Positions 7,736 through 17,987 of a stretch of 63,279 bases of DNA are shown piece by piece. Numbering within the stretch: position 1 is the stretch's first letter; each line of letters opens with the position of its first letter. The translations under genes were made by a program, and so were the position numbers. Source of the stretch: Streptomyces sp. SID8352 (GTDB lineage Bacteria > Actinomycetota > Actinomycetes > Streptomycetales > Streptomycetaceae); contig NZ_WWGX01000111.1 in NCBI RefSeq assembly GCF_009862265.1, positions 180 to 63,458 of the forward strand, given 5' to 3'. The notes beneath the pieces were generated by a model, which ran no database searches, was not told the DNA's origin, and was given only the letters and a program-made list of their open reading frames with translations.

Positions 7736-8547
7736 GCATCGAACGCCTCAATCCGCGCGAGCGGGTCGCCGCGCACCACCGGTCGGGCAGCGGCACCGTG
7801 CGGATCGGCTATCCGATCGGCATACGCACCGTGCCGCTGCTCCGCAAGGAGCAGGTGAGCCCCCGCATGGTGCGGCTCACCCTCGGCGGCCCCTCTCTCA
7901 ACGGGTTTCACAGCTACCAGGCCGACGATCACGTCATGATCGTCTTCCCCGATCCGGACGGCACCCTCCGGCTCCCGGTCGCCAACGACCGGCTGATGCT
8001 CGACTGGCCGCGCCCGCTGCCCACCGCCCGGAAGTACACCGTCCGGCGGTTTGACGCCGAGTCCGGCGAACTGGACCTGGACTTCGTGCTCCATCCGGGC
8101 GGAACCGCGTCCGAGTGGGCCCTCGCCGCCGAACCGGGCGATCAGGTCTCGATCGCCGGACCACCGGGAGCGAAGGCGTTCCCGCACACCTACGACCACT
8201 ATGTCTTCGCGGTCGACGCCACCGCGCTCCCAGCCGCCGCGCGCTGGCTGGAGGAGTCCCCGAGCGGGGTCTCGGCCCACTTCGTGATCGAGACCGAGCA
8301 CGCGGATGAGCACGCCTATCCGCTCGCCCCGCGCGCCGGGGTGGAGTTCACCCGGCTCGTACGGGAGAGGAACCGCTCCCGTCTCGCGGCCACGGTCGAA
8401 GCCCTCGACCTTCCCCCGACGGGCGTGTTCCTGTTCGCCGCAGGCGAGGCGGATGACATCAAACCGCTGCGCGCCTGGGCCAGGGGCCGCCTCGACGCGC
8501 TGTTCACCGGGTACTGGAAGCGCGGTGTCGCCGGCCTTGATGACTGA
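7732..8547 (+). CDS. Siderophore-interacting protein (ferric-siderophore reductase, ViuB/FhuF-like SIP family)
   Basis: A 271-residue flavoprotein of the SIP family. The ATG overlaps the binding-protein stop. It contains RKYTVRRFDAESGELDLDF with the R-x-Y-T flavin motif, then a Gly-rich PGDQVSIAGPPG, and a C-terminal FAAGEADDIKPLRAWAR, the NAD(P)H-binding part typical of ViuB. It reduces imported ferric siderophore in the cytoplasm so that Fe(II) is released. Position inside the transporter operon supports this strongly. Confidence 0.9.
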   Translation: MSIERLNPRERVAAHHRSGSGTVRIGYPIGIRTVPLLRKEQVSPRMVRLTLGGPSLNGFHSYQADDHVMIVFPDPDGTLRLPVANDRLMLDWPRPLPTARKYTVRRFDAESGELDLDFVLHPGGTASEWALAAEPGDQVSIAGPPGAKAFPHTYDHYVFAVDATALPAAARWLEESPSGVSAHFVIETEHADEHAYPLAPRAGVEFTRLVRERNRSRLAATVEALDLPPTGVFLFAAGEADDIKPLRAWARGRLDALFTGYWKRGVAGLDD

Positions 8548-9742
8548 TCCACCGGGACGGGTGTACACGCGCTCGTCCACGGGAGCACCGGGGGACACGG
8601 GCCCTGTCGGTGAGCCGGAACCGTACGGGCCCGCGTCTTCACCGGTCTCCGGGAGCACGGACCGAGCCGGTGGAACGAGGATGTCCGACGGCACCCGGAC
8701 AGGGGCGTCCCCGCAGGGCGAAGAGGCGCCCCCGCGGGACAGGCCGCCCCTGGGAGAAGCCGTGGCCCTGCCCAGAACCGCGTTCCTGCTCGCCGCTCTC
8801 GGTCTGCTCGTCGTCGTCGCGGTCGCGAGTGTGAGCATGGGATCCCACACGGTCCCGCCCGGCGAGGTGTGGCGGGCCTTCACCGGGTATGCCGGCACGG
8901 ACGACCATCTGATCGTCCGCGGCATCCGGGTGCCCAGGACGATCCTGGGGATCTGCGCGGGCGCGGCCCTCGCCGCCGCGGGCGCGCTGATGCAGACACT
9001 GACCCGTAACCCGCTGGCCGAGCCGGGCATCCTCGGAGTGACCGCCGGAGCCGGGTTCGCCATCACGCTCGGCACCGTGTTCGGGCTCGCGGGCTCCCAG
9101 GCCGCACAACTGGGGCTCGCGCTCATCGGTTCGCTGCTCGCCGCTCTCGTGGTCCAGGCCGTCGGCCGGACGGCTCCGCTGCGGCTGGTCCTCGCGGGCG
9201 TCGCTCTCAGCTCCGTACTCGCGGGGATCTCCCTGGGGCTGCGGCTGACGCTGCCGGACGCCTTCGACCACTTCCGGTTCTGGGCCGTCGGCTCGCTGGC
9301 GGGCCGCGAACAGCTCCCGCTCACGCTGCCGGCAGTGACGATCGTCGTGGCCCTGGTCTGCGCGATGGCGCTCACCCGGCCGCTGAACGCCCTGTCGCTC
9401 GGGGAGGACGTGGCCCACGCGCTCGGCATCCATGTCGTGCGCTCCCGGCTCGCCGTACTCGCCGTCATCACCCTGCTCGCGGGCGCGGCGACGGCCGTGG
9501 CCGGACCGATCGCCTTTCTTGGCCTGATGGTCCCGCACCTGGTCCGGCGGCCGGCCGGCGGATCGGTGCCGTGGCTGATGGCGTATTCCATGGTCCTGGG
9601 GCCGGTCCTGCTGCTGGTTTCGGACATCGCGGCACGGGTGCTGCTCACGACCGGTGAGGTGCCCGTGTCCGTCGTGACCGCGTTCGTCGGCGCTCCGGTG
9701 CTCATCTGGAGCGCCCACCGCCATGGGGCGGAGGCACTGTGA
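8540..9742 (+). CDS. FecCD-family ferric-siderophore permease, first subunit
   Basis: Integral membrane subunit with about nine to ten hydrophobic segments. It contains the GICAGAALAAAGALMQTLTRNPLAEPGILG signature (read in parts) near the first membrane helices and a C-terminal GPIAFLGLMVPHLVR loop that contacts the ATPase. The start at 8540 overlaps the previous stop by eight bases and gives 400 residues, with a 50-residue Pro/Gly-rich tail before the first helix. An internal ATG at 8681 gives 353 residues, closer to the usual family length, so the true start is uncertain. It forms a heterodimeric channel with the next gene product. Confidence 0.92.
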   Translation: MTDPPGRVYTRSSTGAPGDTGPVGEPEPYGPASSPVSGSTDRAGGTRMSDGTRTGASPQGEEAPPRDRPPLGEAVALPRTAFLLAALGLLVVVAVASVSMGSHTVPPGEVWRAFTGYAGTDDHLIVRGIRVPRTILGICAGAALAAAGALMQTLTRNPLAEPGILGVTAGAGFAITLGTVFGLAGSQAAQLGLALIGSLLAALVVQAVGRTAPLRLVLAGVALSSVLAGISLGLRLTLPDAFDHFRFWAVGSLAGREQLPLTLPAVTIVVALVCAMALTRPLNALSLGEDVAHALGIHVVRSRLAVLAVITLLAGAATAVAGPIAFLGLMVPHLVRRPAGGSVPWLMAYSMVLGPVLLLVSDIAARVLLTTGEVPVSVVTAFVGAPVLIWSAHRHGAEAL

Positions 9743-10803
9743 CACGCACGAACCCTCCCTTGACGGCCCTTTCCCCCGACACCCCCGCCCCTTCCGCGCA
9801 CGAGGAGTCCCGTACGCCGTTCGGCCTCGAACGGCGTACGGTCCTGGGCGCGAGCGCGCTCCTCGGGGTGCTGCTGGTGCTCTTCGTGGCCGGACTCTGC
9901 CGGGGCGACACCTGGAGCACCCCGGCAGAGGCACTGAGCGCGCTCGCCGGGCAGGGGGAATCGGTGATCGTCGTCCGCGAATGGCGGCTGCCCCGCACCA
10001 CCGCCGCCGGTGTCTTCGGCGCGCTGCTGGGCTGCGCGGGAGCCGTCTTCCAGAATCTCACCCGTAACGCGCTCGGCAGCCCGGACGTGATCGGCCTCGA
10101 CACCGGGGCGTACACCGGCGCGCTGGTCTCGATCACGGTCCTCGGTGGAACCTCCGCCCAGCTCGCCCTCGGCTCGGTCGCGGGCGGGCTGCTCACGGCG
10201 ACGGTCATCCTGCTGCTGTCACTGCGGTCCGGACTCAGCGGCCTGCGGCTCATCGTGATCGGCATCGGTGTGAACGCGATGCTCACCGCCCTCAACGCCT
10301 GGATCGTGCTCCGGGCCGAGCTGGACGTCGCCCTCGCCGTGTCCGGCTGGGGCGCGGGCTCCCTCAACGGGATCGGCTGGGACGACCTGACCCTCCCGCT
10401 GGCCATCGCCGCGGCGCTCGCGACCCTGCTCGCCACCGTGTCCCGCGCCATGCACCAGACCGGGCTCGGCGACGACCTCGCGGTCACCACGGGAGTCAGC
10501 CTGAACCGTCACCGGCTCCTGACGATCGCGGCGGGGGTCTGCTGCACCGCCACCGTGACCGCGGTCGCCGGTCCGATCGCGTTCATCGCGCTCGCCGCGC
10601 CGCAGATCGGACGACGCCTCACCAGAGCGCCCGGAGTGCCGCTGGCACCGGCGGCGCTGACCGGCGCGGTGCTGCTCCTGGCCGCCGATCTGATCGCACA
10701 GACCCTGATCGCCCCGATCGCACTGCCGGTCGGCGCGGTGACGACCGCGATCGGCGGTCTCTACCTCCTCTGGCTGCTCATCAAGGAAGTCAACCGCCCG
10801 TGA
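9739..10803 (+). CDS. FecCD-family ferric-siderophore permease, second subunit
   Basis: A 354-residue permease starting with a GTG that overlaps the upstream stop (GTGA) and is preceded by ggagg. Hydrophobic segments and the motifs REWRLPRTTAAGVFGALLG, FQNLTRNALGSPDVIGLD and GPIAFIALAAPQIGRRL are those of FecD/FhuG-type subunits. Partner of the preceding permease; together they carry the siderophore through the cytoplasmic membrane. Confidence 0.93.
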   Translation: MTRTNPPLTALSPDTPAPSAHEESRTPFGLERRTVLGASALLGVLLVLFVAGLCRGDTWSTPAEALSALAGQGESVIVVREWRLPRTTAAGVFGALLGCAGAVFQNLTRNALGSPDVIGLDTGAYTGALVSITVLGGTSAQLALGSVAGGLLTATVILLLSLRSGLSGLRLIVIGIGVNAMLTALNAWIVLRAELDVALAVSGWGAGSLNGIGWDDLTLPLAIAAALATLLATVSRAMHQTGLGDDLAVTTGVSLNRHRLLTIAAGVCCTATVTAVAGPIAFIALAAPQIGRRLTRAPGVPLAPAALTGAVLLLAADLIAQTLIAPIALPVGAVTTAIGGLYLLWLLIKEVNRP

Positions 10804-11720
10804 CCGAGTCCGACGTCCCGACCGAATCCCCTGCCCCGACCGAATCCGATGTCCCGGCCGAATCCCCGACGGCGCCCCGAACGGCAGCCTCGACCGGCAC
10901 CGGGACACCTGCCGCCGGAGCGCGGCTGACGGCGCGTGACATCACCCTCGCCTACGGCGACCGGACGATCTCCACCCACCTCACCCTGGACATCCCGGAC
11001 GGCGCGTTCACCGCCATCGTCGGCGCCAACGCCTCCGGGAAGTCGACCCTCCTCCGCGCCTTCGTCCGGCTGCTCAAGCCGTCAGCCGGCGCGGTGTTCC
11101 TCGACGGTCGCGCGATGGAGACGTACCAGCCGAAGGCGCTCGCCCGGCAGATCGGCTTCCTTCCGCAGGAACTCACGGCCCCGGAGAGCCTGCTGGTACG
11201 GCAGCTCGTCGCGCGTGGACGCTTCCCGCACCGTTCGGCGTTCTCCGTCACGACGGCCGCCGACGCCCGGGCCGTACGGGAGGCGATGGCGGCGGCCGGG
11301 GTGACCGAGCTGGCGGACCGCCCGGTCGCGCGGCTCTCCGGGGGCCAGCGCCAGCGGGTCTGGATCGCGATGGCGCTGGCGCAGGAGACGCCGTATCTGC
11401 TGCTCGACGAGCCGACGACGTACCTGGACCTCGCCCATCAGTACCAACTGCTGTCGCTGCTCGCCACGCTGCGCGACAGCGGTCGCACCGTCATCGCGGT
11501 GCTCCATGACATCAACCAGGCATGCCGGTTCGCCGACCACCTCGTGGCCATGAGGGACGGCCGCGTCCATGCGGAGGGCCCGCCGGCGGACATCGTGGAC
11601 ACGGTTCTGATCGAGGAAGTCCTCGGACTGCCGAACCTGATCGTCCCGGACCCGGTGACCGGGACTCCACTCGTGATCCCCGGGCTGTCGCGCGACCCGG
11701 CCGCCCCGAGCCGCGCCTGA
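10800..11720 (+). CDS. Ferric-siderophore ABC transporter ATPase
   Basis: A 306-residue FecE/FepC-type ATPase beginning with an overlapping GTG. After a 40-residue Pro/Thr/Ser-rich leader come Walker A (GANASGKST, about residue 78), the Q-loop (IGFLPQEL), signature LSGGQRQRVWIAMALAQ, Walker B LLLDEPTTYLD and the switch His in AVLHDIN. All catalytic motifs are intact. It powers the two permeases. The leader contains imperfect repeats of a PTESD-like unit and may be unstructured or start later. Confidence 0.93.
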   Translation: MTESDVPTESPAPTESDVPAESPTAPRTAASTGTGTPAAGARLTARDITLAYGDRTISTHLTLDIPDGAFTAIVGANASGKSTLLRAFVRLLKPSAGAVFLDGRAMETYQPKALARQIGFLPQELTAPESLLVRQLVARGRFPHRSAFSVTTAADARAVREAMAAAGVTELADRPVARLSGGQRQRVWIAMALAQETPYLLLDEPTTYLDLAHQYQLLSLLATLRDSGRTVIAVLHDINQACRFADHLVAMRDGRVHAEGPPADIVDTVLIEEVLGLPNLIVPDPVTGTPLVIPGLSRDPAAPSRA

Positions 11721-11853
11721 TCACCTGCGGCGGCACCTTCGACCGGGCGCCGGGCGCCCGCACGACGAACGTGGTGGTCGCCGCCTGCCCGACGGGCACC
11801 GCCGGCGGGACGTTCCGCCAACGGGGCACGCCGGGGTGGCCGGGGCGCGGATC

Positions 11854-13128
11854 TCAGGCCGCCGCCCCCATCGCCAGCACCGACGTCTGGCTCCCGAAGG
11901 CGAACGACATGGACACCGCGAGATCGAACGAGGTGTCGCGGGCGCCCTCCGCCACGTGGTCGTGGTCGCACTCCGGGTCGGGCGTCGTCAGATTGGCAGT
12001 CGGCGCCAGCCGCTGGTGGTGCAGCATCAAAGCGGTGGAGGCGGCGTTGATGATCCCGGCCAGGCCGAAGGTGTGCCCGTAGATCGGCTTGTTGGAGCTG
12101 ATCGGGGGCAACGCCCCGAGGCCGCGGCCGGGATACAGCGCGCGCAGGGCCCGGCTCTCGGCGAGGTCGTTGTAACGGGTCGCGGTCCCGTGGGCGCAGA
12201 AGTAGCCCACCTCGTCCGGGCGACGCCCGGCCTCCTCCAGGGCCTCCACCACCAGACCGGCGGTGACCTTGCCGGTCAGATCCATGGTGGTGGGGTGGCC
12301 GGCCTCGTTCATCGAGGCGTGGGCGAGGACACGGGCGTACACCCGGGCCCCGCGCCGCAGCGCGGTCGACTCCCGTTCCAGACACAGCACCACGGAGCCC
12401 TCGCCGAGGGCGAACCCCTCGCGGTCGGCGCTGTAGGGGCGCACCGCGCGGGACGGGTCCTCGGACTCCGTGGAGAGCACACCGCTGCCCAGCGCCCGGT
12501 AGCAATGCGCCACCTCGGGCAGGATGGGGAACTCGTGGCCGCCGACCAGGACGGCGTCGCTGCCGCCCGTCCGCAGCTCCCGCAGGGCCAGGCCGATGGC
12601 CTGGTGGCCGCCGACGCAGGCGTTGCTGACCGTCGTGACGAGGCCCCGCGCCCCGGTGTGGATGGCGGCCAGGCTGGCCGGGGTGCCGGGCAGCCCGCGG
12701 AACATGGCGCCCTTGTCGTCGTACGCCGTCGGGTCCTCGCCGCGCAGCACCGGCTGCCACCAGGAGAGCGGGCCGCGCGACGAGGAGAAGACCACGCTGA
12801 GCCGCCGAGGATCGACATCCCCCTGGCCCAGGCCCGCGTCGTCGCGGGCCTGGACGAGCGCGGACATCGCGATCAGGATCTCCCGGCTGTACTTGCGGGC
12901 GTGGGAGGGGTCGAGGCCGGGCAGGCGGGCGGTGTGGTCGAAGTCGCGTATCTCGGCCGCCGCGTGCACGGGCAGCCCCTCGGCGGGACCGTCGAACCGG
13001 GTGAGGGCCCCGATCTGGGAGCGCCCGCCCGAGACGTGCCGCCAGAATTCCGCGGGCGATCCGGTACCGGGCAGCATGGTGCCCATCCCGGTGATGACGA
13101 CGGGGTCGTCGGCAGGTCGGTCAGGCAT
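11854..13128 (-). CDS. Beta-ketoacyl-ACP synthase (KAS II/FabF-like), stand-alone
   Basis: A 424-residue thiolase-fold ketosynthase (start ATG 13126-13128, MPDRPADDPVVITGMG). The catalytic Cys is in VSNACVGG, the first His in AHGTATRYNDLAE and the second in GHTFGLAGIINA, so the Cys-His-His triad is complete. No acyltransferase, ACP or second ketosynthase subunit follows, so it is neither a modular nor a complete type II PKS. It overlaps the MFS gene by eight bases and is the last gene of a four-gene set with an ALAS-like enzyme and a 3-hydroxyacyl-CoA dehydrogenase. The SNACVGG motif differs from the usual TACA or TSCA and suggests a secondary-metabolite subfamily. Confidence 0.88.
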   Translation of the reverse strand: MPDRPADDPVVITGMGTMLPGTGSPAEFWRHVSGGRSQIGALTRFDGPAEGLPVHAAAEIRDFDHTARLPGLDPSHARKYSREILIAMSALVQARDDAGLGQGDVDPRRLSVVFSSSRGPLSWWQPVLRGEDPTAYDDKGAMFRGLPGTPASLAAIHTGARGLVTTVSNACVGGHQAIGLALRELRTGGSDAVLVGGHEFPILPEVAHCYRALGSGVLSTESEDPSRAVRPYSADREGFALGEGSVVLCLERESTALRRGARVYARVLAHASMNEAGHPTTMDLTGKVTAGLVVEALEEAGRRPDEVGYFCAHGTATRYNDLAESRALRALYPGRGLGALPPISSNKPIYGHTFGLAGIINAASTALMLHHQRLAPTANLTTPDPECDHDHVAEGARDTSFDLAVSMSFAFGSQTSVLAMGAAA

Positions 13129-14329
13129 CGTCGGAAACTCCTTGCCGCGCGGGATCACTGTGTGTCTCCCGCGCCGGACCGGTGGGGGTCGGACGTCCGT
13201 AGGTGAGGGCCGCGACGGCGACGGCGACGGCCGCGAGGACGAAGGCGGGCACGGCGGTCGACCCGGGGCCCCAGGTGTTGACGAGGAGGCCGCCGACCGC
13301 ACCGCCGATGGCGATGCCCAGATACAGGGCGGAGCTGTTGAGCGCCACGGTGAAGGGGCCGCTCGCCTCGCTGAACGAAAGCAGCCGGTGCTGCTGGGGC
13401 ACGAGGTACATCCATCCCGTGGCGCCCCAGACGAACAGTGCGACACCGGCCCCGATCAGGGACCCGGACCACAGCGGCAGCAGGGCCAGGTCCACCGCCA
13501 TGCCGCCGACGGCGAGCAGGAGCACCGCCCGGTTTCCCAGCCGGTCGGTGGCGATCCCGGCGATGGCGTTGCCCGCGACGGCGCCGACGCCGAAGACGAA
13601 CAGCAGCACCGACAGCGCCCGTCCGCCGTGGGTGGCGTCCTGGAGCACCGGGCCGATGTACGTGTAGACCACGTGCTCGGAGGTGACGGCGAGGAGGGTG
13701 ACCGACAGGGTGATCAGGACGGCCGGGTTGCGCAGGCCCGCGAGCCGTTCGGCCAGCGGGTGCCTGCCCGCGGGCTCCAGCCTGGGCAGCATCAGGACCC
13801 CCGGCAGCGCGACCGCGCCCAGCGCGGCGACCGCCCACAGCGTGGCCCGCCAGCCCGCCAGCCCGCCGATCCAGGTGCCGATCGGCACCCCCAGCGCGGT
13901 GGCCATGGTCAGGCCGCCGATGACGATGCCCAGTGCCCGGCCCCTGCGCTCCTCGGGGACCAGGGACGCGGCGGCGGCTGAAGCCTGGGGCGTGTACGAG
14001 GCGGCGCCGAGCGCGGCGACGAACCGGCCCGCCGCGACCCATCCGTAGGAGTGGCCCAGGGCGGAGATCACGTTGCCGACGATGAACACCCCCAGCCCGC
14101 AGGCCAGTACGGTCCGGCGGGAGAGCCGGCCGGTGATCGTGGCGCTGACCGGGGCGGACAGCGCGTACGTCAGGGAGAACACGGTGATCAGCTGACCGGC
14201 GGCACCGGGGGAGACATGGAGGCCGTCCGCGATCTCCGGCAGCACACCGGCGATCACGAACGCGTCCGTGCCGATGGCGAAGGCGCCCACCGCGAGCAGC
14301 CAGAGCACGGGCGGGGTGGCGTTTTTCAC
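13121..14329 (-). CDS. MFS drug/metabolite exporter (12 TM, DHA1 family)
   Basis: A 402-residue, 12-helix major facilitator (GTG start at 14327-14329, AAGGA six bases upstream). Motifs are DAFVIAGVLPEIADGL in helix 1, motif A around SATITGRLSRR, and the antiporter-type motif C in GLTMATALGVPIGTWIGG. It resembles chloramphenicol-type and AraJ-like exporters. Placed between an ALAS-like enzyme and a ketosynthase, it is most likely the self-export or resistance pump of that small cluster. Confidence 0.9.
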   Translation of the reverse strand: MKNATPPVLWLLAVGAFAIGTDAFVIAGVLPEIADGLHVSPGAAGQLITVFSLTYALSAPVSATITGRLSRRTVLACGLGVFIVGNVISALGHSYGWVAAGRFVAALGAASYTPQASAAAASLVPEERRGRALGIVIGGLTMATALGVPIGTWIGGLAGWRATLWAVAALGAVALPGVLMLPRLEPAGRHPLAERLAGLRNPAVLITLSVTLLAVTSEHVVYTYIGPVLQDATHGGRALSVLLFVFGVGAVAGNAIAGIATDRLGNRAVLLLAVGGMAVDLALLPLWSGSLIGAGVALFVWGATGWMYLVPQQHRLLSFSEASGPFTVALNSSALYLGIAIGGAVGGLLVNTWGPGSTAVPAFVLAAVAVAVAALTYGRPTPTGPARETHSDPARQGVSDDA

Positions 14330-14426
14330 GGGAATCCTTGAGATCTTGTGTTCAGGATCGGCCGCGGCCCCGGCACGAGAACCGTTTCGGAACTCATGCC
14401 GGGGCGACGGCCGTCGGCCGGTGCGA

Positions 14427-15662
14427 TCAGCGGCTGCGGGGAAGACCGGCCGTCGACCACACGGTGTCGAGCGCCTCGATGAACGCCCGGACGTCCTCGG
14501 CCGTATGACGGGAGGTGGGCGTGACGCGCAGCCGCTCGGTGCCCTCGGGCACGGTCGGCGCGTTCACCGGCTGGACGTAGATGCCGTGGTCGCCCAGGAG
14601 CAGCGCGCTGACCTGCTTGTTGCGGTGCGGGTCGCCGACGAGCACCGGGACCACATGGCTGTCCCGCGAGATGACCGGGATGCCCCGCGCGGCCAGTCCC
14701 TCCTTCAGCTCCGACGCGCGCGCCCGCAGCAGGTCCCGCTGGGTGGAGTCGTGGCGGACCAGACGCAGCGCGGACAGCGCGCCGGCCACCAGCGGCGCCG
14801 GGGCGGAGGTGCTGAAGACGAACGGGGCCGCGAAGGTCCGCACGCTGTCGATGACCGGGGCCGGCCCGGCGATGTAACCACCGGCCCCGCCGAGCCCCTT
14901 GCCGAAACCGCCCTGGAAGACGGTGATCCGGTCGCGGACGCCCTGCTCCTCCGCGTGGCCGGAGCCCTCCTCGCCGTAGATGCCGACCGAGTGGATCTCG
15001 TCCAGGTAGGTCAGGGCGCCGAACTCCTCGGCGACGTCCACGATCTCCCGGATCGGGGAGAAGTCGCCCTCCATGGAGTACAGGGACTCGAAGGCGATCA
15101 GCTTGGGCGCCTCCGGGTCCGTCTCCTCCAGCAGCTTGCGCAGGTGACCCGTGTCGTTGTGGCGGAAGATCCTCTTCTGCGCGCCGCTGTTGCGGACGCC
15201 CTGGATGATCGACGCGTGGTTCAGCTCGTCGGAGAAGATCACCAGATCGGGTATGCGCCGCCCCAGCACCGACAGGGTGGCGTCGTTGGCCGCGAAGCCG
15301 GTGCTGAACAGCAGCGCCCGCTCCTTGCGGTAGAGCGAGACGAGCTCGGCCTCCAGTTCCTCGTGGAAGGTGCTGGTGCCCGAGATGCTGCGCGCGCCGC
15401 CGGTGCCCAGGCCCACGCCGCGCACCGCGTCGGCGACCGCGTCGGTGACCGTCGGGTGGTGGCTCAGCGAGAGGTAGTCGTTGGAGCACCAGACGGTGAT
15501 CTCGCGCGGACCGTCGGCGGCGTGGAGCACGGCCCGCGGGGCCGTCTCGGCGCGGCGCTCCAGATTCAGGTACGTCCGGTAGCGCCCCTGCTCCTTGGCC
15601 GACGCGACGTCCCGGGCGAGGTGTGACAGAGCCTGCATCGGTGGTGTGTCCCTTTCCGGCAT
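14427..15662 (-). CDS. 5-aminolevulinate synthase-like alpha-oxoamine synthase (PLP)
   Basis: A 411-residue fold-type I PLP enzyme most like ALAS: GRYRTYLNLERR near the N-terminus, EITVWCSNDYLSLSHHP, ELNHASIIQGVRNSGA, FESLYSMEGDFSPI, YLDEIHSVGIYG, the PLP lysine in FGKGLGGAGGYIAG, and a C-terminal GIYVQPVNAPTVP. Streptomyces make haem from glutamate, so ALAS genes here normally serve natural products. Compared with Rhodobacter ALAS as I recall it, the succinyl-CoA-contacting Thr83/Asn85 motif (GGTRNISGT) reads GGARSISGT, and the Thr before the lysine loop is Gly. The acyl donor may therefore differ. A start at 15638 (MQALSHLAR) is possible. Six bases separate it from the upstream dehydrogenase. 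Confidence 0.86.
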   Translation of the reverse strand: MPERDTPPMQALSHLARDVASAKEQGRYRTYLNLERRAETAPRAVLHAADGPREITVWCSNDYLSLSHHPTVTDAVADAVRGVGLGTGGARSISGTSTFHEELEAELVSLYRKERALLFSTGFAANDATLSVLGRRIPDLVIFSDELNHASIIQGVRNSGAQKRIFRHNDTGHLRKLLEETDPEAPKLIAFESLYSMEGDFSPIREIVDVAEEFGALTYLDEIHSVGIYGEEGSGHAEEQGVRDRITVFQGGFGKGLGGAGGYIAGPAPVIDSVRTFAAPFVFSTSAPAPLVAGALSALRLVRHDSTQRDLLRARASELKEGLAARGIPVISRDSHVVPVLVGDPHRNKQVSALLLGDHGIYVQPVNAPTVPEGTERLRVTPTSRHTAEDVRAFIEALDTVWSTAGLPRSR

Positions 15663-15668
15663 GAGGGG

Positions 15669-17213
<1,545 letters not shown>

Positions 17214-17929
17214 AGGATTCCTCGGGGGATAGGCTTTACGCTGTGACGTCCGACCTTCTGCGGCAGTACCTTCGGCCAGCGTAATGCACCTGTTCGGCCA
17301 TGGCCGGGGCGTGCAACACGCCGTTCATGGAGGCTTAATCGAGGGTCGCGGGGGGGTTCGTGAGGCATTGTCGACTTCCTGATGCGGGTGGGGATCGCCC
17401 ATCGGTCGGCCGTGGAGACCGACGGCATGGGAAACTATTCGACGCCTCGGGCGGGGCGCAGGACTGACCTCCGCGATCAGTGGCAGAACGGGCGCCGCCG
17501 AAGGGCCTCTTCGAAAGAAAGGTCGGCCAGTTGGCCGATATCTTTCATGGCGTGTTCTTTTCGGTGGAATGACGGTGGGGTGGCCGTCCGTAGGGGTCTG
17601 TTCCCTGGGTGGCGATCGGCTGGCCGCGAGGCGAGCGCGTCGGCGGTGGCCGGATTCCCGCGGTCCGCAGGGCTCCTCGGGGTGCCCGGGAATGGTCCGG
17701 AGTCGGCCAAGGGCAGCGGCCCAGCCCGGCAGGTCCGCAGGAACGTCTCTGACGTGCGCCAGTGGCTCTGCCCCGCAGGTCGACCCGTAATTGGTCCGGC
17801 GCTGTTTGGCCGTTGGGCATTCCCGCGGGGGATGGGACACGCGGGATGTCGCCGCTTCTCGAAGTCGACCCGCGGGTTGGTGGGGTTCGCGAGGACAGCC
17901 GTCGTTACCAAAAACGAACCCGGAACCCG
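17214..17929 (+). other. Long intergenic region between divergent genes
   Basis: About 720 bp without a convincing gene; frames on both strands lack family features and normal codon bias. The left end must contain the promoter of the minus-strand dehydrogenase operon; the far right end turns AT-rich and leads into the methyltransferase promoter. Its length could hide an RNA or a remnant, but I recognise nothing in it. Confidence 0.4.
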
Positions 17930-17958
17930 TTCCAAAAGTTTTATATTTGTGCTATAAT
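17930..17958 (+). promoter_or_regulatory. Candidate sigma-70-type promoter of the methyltransferase gene
   Basis: In an island of AT-rich sequence, a perfect -10 hexamer tataat (17953-17958) follows a weak -35 (ttccaa, 17930-17935) at 17-bp spacing. Transcription would begin near 17965, about 23 bases before the chosen start codon, leaving no clear ribosome site and hence a near-leaderless message. Such a consensus -10 is rare in this GC-rich DNA. Confidence 0.5.
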
Positions 17959-17987
17959 GCTTAATTCCTGGGCTAGTGTTCGGCGTC

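Noticed and set aside
11854..13128. Type II PKS minimal set
   Set aside because: No chain-length factor and no ACP next to the ketosynthase.
14427..15662. C5N (2-amino-3-hydroxycyclopentenone) cluster
   Set aside because: Only the ALAS-like gene is present; the acyl-CoA ligase and amide synthase that define C5N pathways are absent from the window.
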